Shown: in pieces, positions 34,773-45,600 of the stretch | Numbering within the stretch: position 1 is the first letter of the stretch | How the letters are laid out: each line of letters starts with the position of its first letter | Origin: Diadema setosum | Lineage: Eukaryota > Echinodermata > Echinoidea > Diadematoida > Diadematidae | DNA: 64,000 nt | Assembly (NCBI GenBank): GCA_033980235.1 | Contig: CM067079.1 | Span: 27,609,562-27,673,561 of the forward strand | Direction of reading: 5' to 3' | Notes under the pieces: model-generated | What the model was told of the DNA's origin: nothing | What the model saw: only the letters and a program-made list of their open reading frames with translations | Databases searched by the model: none | Made by a program: the position numbers and the translations under genes

Positions 34773-34941
34773 CGAAAGCAACAAACAGTGGATCTCAAGG
34801 AAGTGCATGACATGGTCGTGGAAAAGGTCATCCCTTTCTCATTCGAAGTCGACGACAAATGGAACAGTATATACAGTACAATAAATATGCGAATGATAAT
34901 TGGTACAACACCCGGAATACACACACTTGCCTCTCTCCAGG
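34773..34941 (+). CDS. Tandem ZU5-UPA protein, module 1 UPA end exon
   Basis: This 169-bp exon starts in phase 0 after TTTACATTTCAAG and ends in phase 1 at an excellent GTAAGT donor. It encodes RKQQTVDLKEVHDMVVEKVI, then PFSFEVDDKWNSIYSTINMR and MIIGTTPGIHTLASLQ. In UNC5 the end of UPA has an IPFYHVW segment and an antiparallel strand with F-x-L-E-R; the PFSFEVDDKW segment here fits that place. The module 2 version (58677-58818) shares the E-x-x-x-x-V-x-x-KVI core. Confidence 0.8.
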
Positions 34942-36734
34942 GTAAGTGGATACATCAATAATCAATCTGGCAGTAATCCTCAATCTGTACGACTCATACC
35001 ATACACAAACGCTGTGCGTGTTGAACATTTTCGAATATTCGATATGCGTCGATATCCATTAATTTGTTTAAGCTGTTCGAAGTCACCGAGGAATATGATA
35101 TCGCATAAAGGGTTAACTAAAGGATCTTGAGAAAAAGAGACTCACCTATTACAATCTATTTTTGGTGAAACATAATGTTTGAGGGACCCGGGGTCTTGTC
35201 TAACAGTCTTATTTAACATCCCCCTCCTAAACTGACCGAAAAGTGGCTAATTAAGGCCTTGCTCCGTGACCAGGAAGGGGGGGGGGGGGGGAGAATGGTT
35301 CCGAGGAGGCTGATAGTCCCCCTCCCCACACACACACACACCACACACACACTTTGAATACGTCCCGCCGGTCCTGTTTTCCATTCTTGATTGATTTTGA
35401 TTTGATTCGATTTGATTCTGAATTTCTGAATTTTTTGTTTCATACATAGTTGAAATGCGAAAATGCGAAGCCAATTGACGAACTTAACAAATTGAGCACA
35501 GTTTAACTTGAATCTACCAATTAAAACAGATGATTGATTTGAATATCCAACTTAGTTTTATTTCTAACACAATGCAGAATGATAACAAGCAAGCATTGTT
35601 TTATTCATATTATGTATTTATGGAAACATAGGATCCCACGTGCGTATCTGTCGTTCAAAAGACAAAGTAGACTACTCTGGATATGACAGAAATACAGGAG
35701 ACCATCATCATAAGCTAACGTTGGACGAGTATAATGACCTTTTTTTTTTAATTGACACGGAAAGATCTTGTGCAGAATTTTATCAGTTTTTTTCACAAAT
35801 ACTCACACACACGAAAATAAAATAAACGCATTGTAAATTCCAGGGGGCGTGACAGGGCAACTGACGGGGTAATACCATTGCAACACCCCTTTCCCATCAC
35901 TAATTTGTTCATGTATATGGAACTATCTGGACACCCTATAAACAATAGATGACGTATTCATCGTGTTAATCTCGTGAGCCTGTGCAGGCCTATGGTGTCG
36001 ATCTCATGGGCTTTGTTTGCGTACTGTCAGTCTCTTGAGCCATTTTTTTAGCATTGTTGAACTAATAGGCTGTCGGGGGAGGGGCGTATTTTACTGACGT
36101 ACCTGATGCCGAACTTATTGGCTTTGTAACTCGTGGGTGTCAGTCTCGTGATGTGTACTCCTTATTTTCATCACGATCATCATAATGCTTTGTGATCATC
36201 ATTTTACATACTTGCGGCGTCATTGTGTGATCTACAAGTAGGCGTTTATCAACATTAAATTTAAAACGCAGTTGCGCAAGGTTTAATTTGAATACTCCTT
36301 TCATGAAGTTGTTTGCCCATGCGCGATATTGAAAACTCGGGAAGAGCTGCGGAGACAATCTTGAAAAACGATTTCCGTAACCATTGTCAATGCATTAGAA
36401 TGTGCAATTGCAAAATCGTTTGCCACATCAGTCGATTTGAAAGAAGAATAAAAAACTATTTTGTGGAAGTCGGAGTTTCGATGTCTAAGTAAATATTGAA
36501 TACTTCTACTATGGAATTGAAAGATAAACAAAAAATCATTCTTCTTCAGAAACTAAGTATTTGAGCGTTCTTTATAATGTTGATTGTGACGTGTGATGTG
36601 ACATTACATTAGAATTAAACTGTTTATACAACAAAATCAAAGTCCACAATAATATATTTTCAGCCAATTGCTTACTGCGACATTTCTCGAATTTATGTAA
36701 TTCATTATGGCTATTGTTTTTGTTTCAATATTAG
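34942..36734 (+). other. Intron with a decayed repeat relic
   Basis: Poly-G and CA runs lie at 35275-35355. At 35850-36150 there is a decayed copy of the CACGAGACCGACA-type element (GGACACCCTATA, then ATCTCGTGAGCC, GTCTCGTGATGTG). No gene is seen. Confidence 0.5.
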
Positions 36735-36883
36735 ATGGTACATTTAGGCTCGAAAGTGAAGAAGGAAAAGGAGTAATCAATCGGTTTGCTGTTGAGCCTG
36801 TGCACCCAGCGCCATCGGAAGGCGAGTCTGATAGCACAACATCCCCGGGGTATACCATGTCTGCCTCTACGACATGTACACGA
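36735..36883 (+). CDS. Tandem ZU5-UPA protein, module 1 tail exon
   Basis: This 149-bp exon completes a split codon (GAT) from 34941 and ends in phase 0 at GTGAGT. It encodes GTFRLESEEGKGVINRFAVE, then PVHPAPSEGESDSTTSPGYT and MSASTTCTR. The first residues may still be the last UPA strand (in UNC5 the domain ends with GEGQIF-x-L); the rest is a proline/serine/threonine-rich linker. Because it ends at a good donor without a stop, the protein continues downstream. In UNC5 a death domain would follow here; instead the next coding exon found is the module 2 ZU5 exon, in a matching phase 0. Confidence 0.75.
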
Positions 36884-37440
36884 GTGAGTCTGACCTATTA
36901 CTTTGTTTTCATACGACTCACCAGCATGAAAACTAGATGACTTCGTCGGTTTTGAGCATTTTATTGTATTTTTTCCGATTATAATCATAGATTTGCCTTA
37001 TGAGCCGTACATGAATGGAAAGATACGCGCCTCCTCTTTCATTTGATGCACAAATCAAAGTTCATAATCCATGCATGACTGGGTAAAAACAATACGCAGT
37101 AGTACTATTAAATTTTCATTTGCACGCGCAAATTGCAACTTTGAGCAATTTTTTCGCGCTTTTTCGGTAATCTTTTTGAGAAGTGAACATCCTAATCTCA
37201 ATATCCATCATTTTTTTTTCATATGCCAGCTCATGCGTAAAAAAAAAAAGCTTATCGCCTGATAGAGAAAACTTCATTTAAAAATACGCTTTTTCCCCTG
37301 ATAGGGGGATTTCGTGATTTCGCACATAACAATGGCCGTCATGCTCCGATGAATTTACACAAACGTGGGGGTGGTGGTGGTAAAGAGAACGTAAGAAACG
37401 GTTTGGTTGTGAATAGGATCGGAAAAACAGACGATCTAAC

Positions 37441-38110
37441 AGAATACTAGTATCATGAGCGTGACTGACCATGCAGCTGATGAGAGAGCAAAGAGTGCTC
37501 AGTGTAACGGAGTGGTATCGTTCTGGGAGCCTACAAGAAGTTGCAGCAGCCTTCCATGACCGTTTTCCATATCGTGACGTTCCTGCGAAATCCACGCTTA
37601 GGAGAAACATTAAAAAGTATCAGCATGCAGGAACAAGTGTCATTCTCAACAAAGTTAGGTGTGGTCGAAGAAGAACTGTCAGATCAGAAGAAAATGTGGC
37701 AGTAGGAAGACGAAGCGTGGAAGACAACCCCCAAGTTTCCAAGAAGAGGAATGGGCTGGCTGTTACAAGGTCTTTGTTCTATCGCATTGTTCGGCAAGAT
37801 ATGAGATGGTATCCCTACAGGATGCTGTGTCGGCATCAGGCCTCGAAACCTTTCGCGTCGTCTATAGTATTCAAGATGGATTCCTGATCACTGGGATACA
37901 TAGTGATTCTTTTATGGATTGCCGTGTCTGTAGTCACACCGTCCGCCATTTCGGACCTCATCATGATCCACCTGCATTCATGTATGAAAGGAATGCAAGG
38001 CGAGAGAAAGTTTCTGCGTGGTGCCGTCTCTGCGGCAACGGGGCTCTGATAGGTCCTGGTTTTTCAGCGGCAATACCCACGGAGAAGCCTACCTGCACAT
38101 GACCACCGTC
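37441..38110 (+). pseudogene. Mariner-related transposase, N-terminal and first catalytic part
   Basis: The + strand encodes a helix-turn-helix start with REQRVLSVTEWYRSGSLQEV, FPYRDVPAKSTLRRNIKKY, then RSEENVAVGRRSVEDNPQ, which is the paired-like second DNA-binding block of mariner/IS630-type transposases. After a frame change near 37880 it reads YERNARREKVSAWC and GALIGPG, the V-x-V-W-C/G...I-GP-F-F block before the second catalytic aspartate region, and after another frame change FSGNTHGEAYLHM. The sequence then breaks: the rest of the protein is on the other strand. The element lies in a host intron. Confidence 0.7.
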
Positions 38111-38500
38111 TCTCTCGAGGTATTTCTGCGCCCTCGACCTCATGGTTTCACTGTCGGAGAGTGCTTCGACGATTCTGGCTCTGAGATTCCTAAGGTCACG
38201 AAAGGAGTAACGATGACTTTTCCCTTGACACTCTGTCTTAAAAGAGCTGATGCAATATCTTCCTCACGATCAGCTGACAATGGGCGGGAGCCAAAGCCTG
38301 GATTTATCATAAGCGACGAAAGACGTCGTATCCATATCGTTCCCTTCCAAAGCGAGGAACTATTAGTTTGCAGGCTCAAACCCTTGTTAGTTGAATGGGA
38401 GCCTGCGCCACGAGTACGCACCTGTCTCCCAGAGGACAGACAGTACAGAGCCTTTTGGAAAGTGCCAGTTGTTATTGATTTTGTTTTAATGCCGTTTATC
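38093..38500 (-). pseudogene. Mariner-related transposase C-terminal part, inverted
   Basis: Read on the minus strand this contains LLRQSVKGKVIVTPFVTL, corresponding to the WGYLK-x-KVY-x-TP block that follows the last catalytic residue, then after a frame change LRNLRARIVEALSDSETM and ending ERDGGHVQV, which matches the usual C-terminus (W-x-R-...-C-x-x-x-NGGHVE). It completes the + strand transposase at 37441-38110 but in the opposite orientation. The two readings meet at the same 12 bases (38089-38100), which encode YLHM on one strand and HVQV on the other. Confidence 0.55.
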
Positions 38501-38574
38501 AAGTCACTCAGAATTTAGTATTTATAACGCCAAGTGCCAGGGTGCTGCATGTTGTAGTCTTGTTTCTTAGTTTC

Positions 38575-38990
38575 AGGCATTTTTAACCGACGTGAAAGAT
38601 CTGGTGCACACTTTAGATGAAACATTTTAAAACCGTTCAATCTAAAAGTGTGTTAAGTAGAAATGGGGAGGGTATGGAAGAGGGTAGGCCTATCCCCCTC
38701 TCACGCGAGGGAGATTTTTGTATTTTCAGAATTGAAATTCAGCCATCTTTGAAGGAAATATTAAGACAGCTTTCTGTCAAAGGGATTGAGAAATGTTAAG
38801 CTCTGTTAGGTCTCGAAGACGGCGTAAGAACATCATGCAATATGCCAAAATTGCTACAATCACACATCTGCTTCTTCCATTTTATTTTCAAATTTCAGGG
38901 GAATTATAGTACAGGCCACCCCCTTCCATTTCTGCGGTGGGGGGGGGGGGGATGCATCCCCATTCCCGGATTAACGCCCATGGTCCTCAC
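38575..38990 (-). mobile_element. Element with CATGGGCGTAAATC end (copy 1)
   Basis: The right edge reads GGATTAACGCCCATGG. The interior has a poly-G run, AGGCCACCCCCTTCCATTT, one GGGAGGGTATGG-type unit and AGATCTGGTGCACACTTT at the left. The same series in reverse order and orientation is found at 53233-53920, so these are two inverted copies about 15 kb apart. There is no coding capacity. Confidence 0.6.
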
Positions 38991-39775
38991 ACACGAGAAC
39001 ACTCGACTTGAATAAGGACAATATTTTTAAAGTGATGATTACGAAGAAAACGTTTTCAGGTAATTTAATAGATGTCTTTTAGTAGTAAAAGTCAAATTTT
39101 ATCTCTTTCTGATTTTTCAAGTTTTTCTTCTGCTATGTATTTTTTTTTTTGTGTGTGTGTGTGTGCCTGCTCAGGCACAGGCTACTTGAGTGCGTTGAGG
39201 GTGTTTGAAGTGTGTGTGTCATTTTTTTTTTTCTGTGAGGACATACCCCAACGACTATCACAAACATCTAGGTTTCCAACACTCTATCTTAATTTTCAAA
39301 TATACTCGACTAATTCATGCGTTTTGTTTATTCTAATTTTATTGCTTTTATTAAGATAATTTTGTAGAATGTGCAGATGTATGATAGGAAGGTAAGTTGA
39401 ATAAAGCTTGATAAATTGAGTTAAATTAAACAAAGTCAAAGGACAAAGTAAAGACACGTAGGTCAGACGTCACAAACTGCAAATTACCCCCAAGCATACA
39501 CCAAACATGCTAAACGTTCGAAGGAATATACGTGAAAATTTTGCGGATAGCTACAAAAAGGATTGGACAATGTTCACTGTTTTTACATGATCATGCAAAA
39601 AAAAATAAATAATAAAAAAGATCATTCACGTCTTAAATAGGTTCTATCCATATGACCAGATTGTTAATAAATTTTCGAAAACGGATCGCTAGCAAACACG
39701 ACTCGGCATGCTGGACGTGTCAGGAAGAATTTTCCAATTCCAATATTCCCTTTAAATCTTAGTTCTTGACCAGCC
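38991..39775. other. Intron sequence, no gene seen
   Basis: AT-rich sequence with a T/GT-rich run at 39140-39170 and a T run near 39220. A possible 24-bp microexon (39368-39391) between TTTTGTAG and GTAAGT is noted under findings. Confidence 0.4.
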
Positions 39776-39985
39776 AACTAAAACTCCATAGGCCTACTTC
39801 TGTCCCCGAATAAACACTGTCAATCCTGACATGTATTTTTATGGTTGTATGAAATTATAATTCGATGCTTCCTAATTATTATTAACTAAAACTCCATAGG
39901 CCTACTTCTGTCCCCGAATAAACACTGTCAATCCTGACATGTCTTTTTATGGTTGTATGAAATTATAATTCGATGCTTCCTAATT
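39776..39985. repeat. 108-bp tandem duplication
   Basis: AACTAAAACTCCATAGGCCT starts at 39776 and again at 39884; the two copies differ by very few bases (ATGTATTTT against ATGTCTTTT). The second copy runs up to the acceptor region of the module 2 ZU5 exon. Confidence 0.9.
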
Positions 39986-40009
39986 TTCTTTTGGTATCAA
40001 CTTGTTTAG

Positions 40010-40301
40010 GAAATCAATCATCGTGGAGGCGAGCTTCGGAACGAAACGTTTGGTATCTCACTCTCAATCCCTCCCGGAGCTCTGGCAAAGGGCACCAGCG
40101 AGGTCATAACACTTACAATCCTCACGGAGAAACCAGAGAGTCTCAAACTACAAGAGGACGACATGATCGTCAGCTGCGGCTTCGAATGCTCTCCACTCGG
40201 GCTGAAATTTCTGAAACCTGTCCGTCTCAAGATTCCTCACTGTGCATTCGTATTCAATACCTCTGAAGTAGAGCCTGTCCTTTACCTCGGTGGTAAAGAT
40301 G
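40010..40301 (+). CDS. Tandem ZU5-UPA protein, module 2 ZU5 exon
   Basis: This 292-bp exon follows TTGTTTAG and ends in phase 1 at the same GTAATG donor as the other two ZU5 exons. It encodes EINHRGGELRNETFGISLSI, PPGALAKGT, EDDMIVSCGFECSP and FLKPVRLKIPHCA. Over 94 aligned residues I count 68 identities with module 1 (65 of the first 76). It is shorter at its start than the 321-bp exons of modules 1 and 3: upstream homology continues for about 25 bp, but an in-frame TAG replaces a lysine codon there, and that TAG now serves as the acceptor. Start phase is 0, which fits the phase 0 end of 36883. Confidence 0.88.
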
Positions 40302-40547
40302 GTAATGATATTGGCGTATTATTTCATGTTCCAACCTCTCGGTAATTTGAGAGATGGTGGTTCTTTTTTTTTTTCTTTAATCATGGCTACTCACGCGATC
40401 TCAAACGCGATCTCTCATTGCGATTAATGCCCCCAGCTATACAACTGAGGGAATCAGCTCAACCAGGATTTGTTTTGTTACTTTTAAATGAAAAAAAAAA
40501 ACAACTATTACTATGGCACTGTTTAAATGTATTTTGCTCACTGTCAG

Positions 40548-41376
40548 TCACATGGGCCGGGGAGAGATCCGTGTTTACGCTTGGGCATCCTTGGACATCC
40601 GGGAGGCCAACACGGCAACTTTCTGAGGTCAAAAATATCGGGCGTCATCCGGGGACTGCCATGTTAGCAGAGAAATCCGGGATGGTCCGTGTGACTGCCG
40701 TGTAGCTGCTGTGTTGATCCGTGTAGATGCTGTGTTGGTGTGTGTAGACACCGCGCCCTCTCGGCCTTATCCGTGTAGCTGTCGTGTTGATACCGTGTGT
40801 ACTTCACATCAACGCTCGTCGACGCTCTATCGAGGTCGGAAACTATCCCGGAACGTGAAGATCCTATCGTGAAGATCCTATCGGATCCGCATTTATATGT
40901 GACTGGGGCCTTCGGCCCAAGTAACATAAAAACGACGTCGTCGACGAGCGTTGATGTCACTGTACACACGTTATCAACACGGCAGCTATACACGGAAAAG
41001 GCCAGAAGAGCGCGGTGTCTACACGGACCAACAAGGCATCTGCACGGAAAAAAGCCAGAAGAGCGCGACATCTACACGGACCAACAAGGCATCTTCGCGG
41101 ATCAACACGGCATCTACACGGATCAACACGGCAGCTACACGGCAGCCACACGGACCATCCCGGATTGCTCTGCCAACACGGCAATCCCCGGATGACAACG
41201 GATGTTTTTTCACCTCCAAAAGTTGCCGTGTTGGTCTCCCCGATGTCAACGGATCTACACGGACATATACACGGATGTCCAAGGATGACCAAGGCATCAA
41301 CACGGATCTCTTCCCGGATCACCCCGGATCAGATCCGGGATGTTCCGTTGTGATCCGGGATGTCTATGTGACTGGG
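40548..41376. mobile_element. Foldback element built of CACGG repeats
   Basis: Left (40555-40905) and right (40920-41370) arms are inverted: GTGTGTACTTCACATCAACG pairs with CGTTGATGTCACTGTACACA, and GACACCGCGCCCTCTCGGCC with GGCCAGAAGAGCGCGGTGTC. Both arms contain strings of short units like ACACGGATC, CACGGCAGC and their reverses. The centre reads TGTGACTGGGGCCTTCGGCC, and another TGTGACTGGGG lies at the right edge, the end motif shared by elements at 44.7-48.2 kb. A 14-bp duplication (ATCCTATCGTGAAG) lies near the centre. Confidence 0.75.
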
Positions 41377-41384
41377 GTATTAGG

Positions 41385-41860
41385 AATTTTTGTTATTAAA
41401 GTCTGCCGTTGCCATGGCAACGCATTATGCAATACTAATGAAGAAGGTGTCTTGCACGTCTGCCTTTCATCGTGTTAATATAGCGGTCACACATGTGTGA
41501 CATGCCAAATTTGGAGTTAATTGCGGTCACACATGTGTGGCATGCCAAATTTGGAGTTAATTGCTCAAGAAATGAGAAAGAAGTTTGAGCCTCAAGTTTT
41601 TAGGAAATGTTGCCATTGCCATGGCAACGCACTATGCGATATCAACAAAAAAAAAAAAGGCGTCTTGCACATCTATCTTTGATAGCGATGAGACATGCCA
41701 AATTTGTGGTCAATTGCTAAAAATATGAAAGAGTAGTTCGATTCACAAGATTTTGCAATAGAACGACCTGCCGACCGTCCGACCGCCCGACCGCCCTCAG
41801 GGGGGTTCCTATATAACCCCATACACACTGTGTGTGGGTAGGGGTATAATCAAGCTGTCA
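41385..41860. repeat. CCATGGCAACGCA repeat with 46-bp duplication
   Basis: GCCATGGCAACGCA occurs at about 41410 and 41621. A unit of about 49 bp with GCGGTCACACATGTGTG and CCAAATTTGGAGTTAATTG is doubled at 41474-41562. The block ends in CCGACCGTCCGACCGCCC and an inverted CACACTGTGTGTG. It is non-coding and related to the repeat at 20310-20690. Confidence 0.55.
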
Positions 41861-43120
41861 GAGCATTTAGAATTGCGTTGAAATACCAAACTTTCCCGTT
41901 TCCGCATAATCTTCTAAACACGAACGTTCTGTTGATATCGAGTGCCGGAAGGTAAAGTATCAGATTTCTTTAACCATTATCCTTTCCCTACAGATTAAAC
42001 AAGAAACTTTGTAATCGCAGTGAAATTGTTTAATGATGCTAGCTATTTCAAGATTCGATTTTCCTAACATGCAAAATCAATGTATCTTGGGGTAGGTAAA
42101 GAGGAAATAACCGTGCGTTAAATAGAATAGTTGCCATCAGTCCGAAATTTTGTTATTCCACGGGTTGAATTTTCTAGGTTTCAATGCCCTGAGACTGAAA
42201 TCAGGTTCCTTTATTCGAAAATAACATGAAAATGAAATTCGAAAACATTCATTAATGTTTTCTTTAAAAAAGTACTGGGTAGGTAAAGTAAGTTTGCTTA
42301 CTGCTTTACAATAATGCCCTGTATATATAAAAATAAAAAATAAAATAACAATACATTTGTAATAGCATGATTCACACAACTACAGATCAATGACATTAAC
42401 GAATAAAAGAAGTAGACTTAACTTAATTTATGTTACATACTGTATACACCAAAGGTAGGACCTTAGCATTTTGGTAAAGAGGAGAGTATATATGACCATA
42501 AAAAAGAAAAAAAAATGTTCAAATTGGTCTGACGATCAAAAAGACAAATAGGTCTTGTTGGATTCATGGGAAAAATAAAGCATGCGGTTAAATTTGCTTT
42601 TAGTATTTTCAGAGACGAAGACAGTTATACTGCAATAGAGAGCTGGTTTAAAGAGAGAGAAATATATTTTTTTTTATTTCATCAATGTGACCATTGCAAT
42701 TTTATGTCTTGCTCTGATATTTTTTCCTCGTTTTTATGACAATTCTTTCTCTATCAAAAAATCAAAAAATCAAAATTCTACCATGTAAAATACAAAGTTG
42801 TATTGCATGTAATTTTAGGTCAGCGGGAACTCCGTATCAGTTGGAGTGTCTCCGGACACGTAAACAATTAAGAGATCGATTCCCATTCGCTACGTCCATC
42901 TGTAGACGCGTTTTACCTACGATATTCTCTTTGTGTGGTGTCCTAGCAATCTTGGATAATATATATTGCGGCGCTGTCTTCTGAGACAGCATAGAATATA
43001 GTGCTTTTGAGGATACTGAAGGACAAAATCACGTTTACCATCAGAATAATTACAAGTATTATTACTAGTACCAGCATGTTATCATGAATGGATACTTTTC
43101 ATTCATTCCAATGTTCGAAG
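41861..43120 (+). other. Intron sequence, no gene seen
   Basis: AT-rich unique sequence. Short open frames on both strands show no domain. It leads to the acceptor ATGTTCGAAG at 43120, which has a weak pyrimidine tract. Confidence 0.45.
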
Positions 43121-43350
43121 GGAGGATGACACGTCAGATGACACCATCCAAATCAATCGTCGCTGGTGAGACCTCGTTCGCTGTCTCCCTTAAACAACTG
43201 TCCTACGGATGGCCTGCAATCATACAGAACAGAGCAAATATGGGAATTGTACACCTACAATGTGCGCTCTATCTACCACGGACAACACGGGCGCATGGCC
43301 GGAACACTTTGGACGTGGTGATCTACAAGGACATAAAGGGCTTAACGAAG
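43121..43350 (+). CDS. Tandem ZU5-UPA protein, module 2 ZU5-end/UPA-start exon
   Basis: This 230-bp exon completes a split codon and ends in phase 0 at GTAAAT, like its module 1 homologue 13037-13269. It encodes RMTRQMTPSKSIVAGETSFA, then VSLKQLSYGWPAIIQN and, after 13 residues, LQCALYLPRTTRAHG and DVVIYKDIKGLTK. The pair LSSGWP/LSYGWP and YKDFKG/YKDIKG shows clear homology with module 1, but overall similarity is far below that of the ZU5 exons. The place of the HFS self-cleavage site reads TSFAV here, so the histidine and the serine nucleophile are both lost. Confidence 0.85.
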
Positions 43351-44185
43351 GTAAATCATAAACAGATTTGGTAATAATGATCGAAAAAGAAGCATGTGCA
43401 TTTTTTTTTTTTGGGGGGGGGGGGAATTCCCATGATTGCAAGAGAGTACCAATTACATGGGTGACGGTTGAGGTGTGAATATCTTCACAATTTCAATTTG
43501 TCGCCCTCTGCAAATGAAACTTGTAATTTTTTTTCCGGAATGCTTACAGTTCAGCAGTTGCGATCTTACAAATTCCATTTGCAGGGGGAGGTAAATTGAA
43601 GAAAATCCACACCTGTTTCCATAACTGTCTCCTTTATATTACATTAATTGAGCTGGTTCGATGGGCTCCATGTCTCGCTTAAAATAAGCATATTGATGAA
43701 GAGGGCTCCTTTTCGAATCCCATGTGAAACAACTTGAGCAACTAATTTGCAACTGATCCTTGTCCTTCATCGATTGAAATAACAGAGAATGTCTCTGCTT
43801 TAGTAGAAGCCATTAAAAAAAGAAAAAGAAATCATGGGCTTCCATTACTGGTTGGATGTCATATATCGTAATGCTGTCCTAGGTGTACGGTCGTGATGTC
43901 TCACTTTTTTGTTCTTGCATGCCCATCGCTTGTTTGCCATAATGTCTGACCAATTTCAGTGTTTTTTGTCTTAATCGGTTTCATAGTCGTTGAGTATTCA
44001 AGGAGGCATTTCTGAAAACACTCGCATCTTAACAAAAGTCTTAACTTCTGTAAAGTACAAATCAAGCACAATCCATTAAGTGGAGCGCATTAGATGTCTA
44101 TTATACACTGTAGCTTCAGCTGCTGAAGTTTCGTTGAGACGTTGGTCTCTGGATAGTAGTCATGTTGAGGCCTTCGAGGAGAAAG
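43351..44185 (+). other. Intron sequence, no gene seen
   Basis: A T/G run lies at 43402-43423 (TTTTTTTTTTTTGGGGGG-like). The remainder is unique AT-rich sequence. Confidence 0.4.
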
Positions 44186-44712
44186 CTGCGCTTACACCAT
44201 GTTCCAGGTGGCCACGGCAGCCCCATTTGCCAAGAACGTAATTCGCCGTGGGTAGATGAGACATTCTCTTTGTTTCCCCGTTCGCATCTAGTCTTGTTCG
44301 TTCCAGCCAATACCCCGGTGAGCATTAGCTATCAGACACTGTTCTCCTGGCGTCTGGTCAGGCTCGATTATCAGTATTTTCCGTTGCGTCCGGCTACGAA
44401 CGACCTCCAAGTTTTGTTACGGCCTATTTCGTGCCGTCGTGTTTCGCTGCGTTCCCCCCAATTTATCATGGCATACAAGAATCGTCATTATCACCGGGAC
44501 TGCCGTGGCACTTTTATTAATTTATCTATGTTTGTTTGTTTGTTGTTGTTTTTTACAGTTGAAGACTCGTGACACGGCTTCCAAGGCAATCACGGCCAGT
44601 CACGTTTGCCTATCCCGTCTTTCTGCGTTGTTTCACATCAATCCCGTTTAGTCTACGGTGGCCTTAAACGTGACTGCCGTGGTAGCCGGGAACATGGTGT
44701 AAACGCAGCATG
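44186..44712. mobile_element. Non-autonomous element with GCTGCGCTTACACCATGTTCC ends
   Basis: AGCTGCGCTTACACCATGTT at the left is matched in reverse by AACATGGTGTAAACGCAGCA at the right, followed by a second pair (GGCCACGGCAGC with GACTGCCGTGGTAGCC). The 0.53-kb interior has GC-rich short repeats and no transposase. A half-related end (GGCGCTTACACCATCGTTCC) occurs at about 45267. Confidence 0.6.
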
Positions 44713-45600
44713 AGCCCCTGTCACATATAAACACGTATCCTTGAGGATCTAAACGGCGATCCCCGGATCATGCCGGCAATGATCCGAGGAGTTCCTGGGC
44801 AATTTTGCCAGGAATAGAGCGTCAACGAGCTTTGAAGACTGTACACAAGGTATCAACACGACAGGTACAGTTATGAGGACGGTAATCTACACGACGTCCA
44901 CACGGCGCTAACATGGACCTCCAAGAGCCATGCCGGACCCAACCCGGCAACACGCCGGCAGAGCACAGCGTCTACACAGACCATAAGGCGTCTACACGGA
45001 CCAACAAGGCAGCCACGCGTACCACGCCGGCAGACGAAAATTTATCATAAAAAGCAAGCTGATTTTGGATTTTTTTTTCAGTCTAGTCGTTCTCGTCACT
45101 TACGGACCATGTAGATCCGTGATTATTCCTGAAAAAACATGTTCGAACGCAATGGTCATTGATATTACCTGTGTGGCTACCGTGTAGTTCCGTGCGGCTG
45201 CCTTGATGATCCGTGACTTGCCCTCGATGTGAAAAACTCCGTCACCGATTGCCATGGATACTGACGGCGCTTACACCATCGTTCCACAAAGCCACACGGA
45301 TTTTCACGGCAGCTAGGTCTACACTGCAGCCACACTGACCATCCCAGATTGCTCTGTCAATACGGCAGTTGGCCTCCGGGACCTACACGGATGCCCAAGG
45401 CGTCTACATGGATCTCCCCCCGGATCATCCCGGATCAGATCCGTTGTGATCCGGCATGTAAATGTGACTGGGGCTTTGCGAATACTCACAGCGCCCACAC
45501 GATCGTTCAAAGCAGCCAAATGGACCTTCTATTCACGGCAACTGCAAGAAAGGTAGAAAGCCCAAAAGAAAGCTAAGGAAGCCCCAGTCACATAAGTATA
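44706..45600. mobile_element. Elements with GGCCCCAGTCACAT-type ends
   Basis: AGCCCCTGTCACATATAAACACG near 44712 and TGTGACTGGGGCTTT near 45464 face each other across 0.76 kb of CACGGATC/CACGGCA-type units. A second inward-facing end (AAGCCCCAGTCACATAAG) begins at about 45579, and its partner may be TTATGTGACTGGGGCCTTA near 48157 inside the next element. The family also includes 40548-41376. Confidence 0.5.

Noticed and set aside
38018..38518. 166-residue + strand frame after the transposase
   Set aside because: From about 38110 on it is the antisense of the inverted transposase C-terminus; the minus-strand reading explains the sequence better.
40797..41478. Several overlapping open frames of 95-175 residues in both directions
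   Set aside because: They are translations of the CACGG unit repeats in the foldback element; repeats whose unit lacks stops give open frames in several phases.
42736..42984. Exon candidate after an AATTTTAG
   Set aside because: It ends in a stop, is not in the phase required between 40301 and 43121, and has no similarity to the modules.
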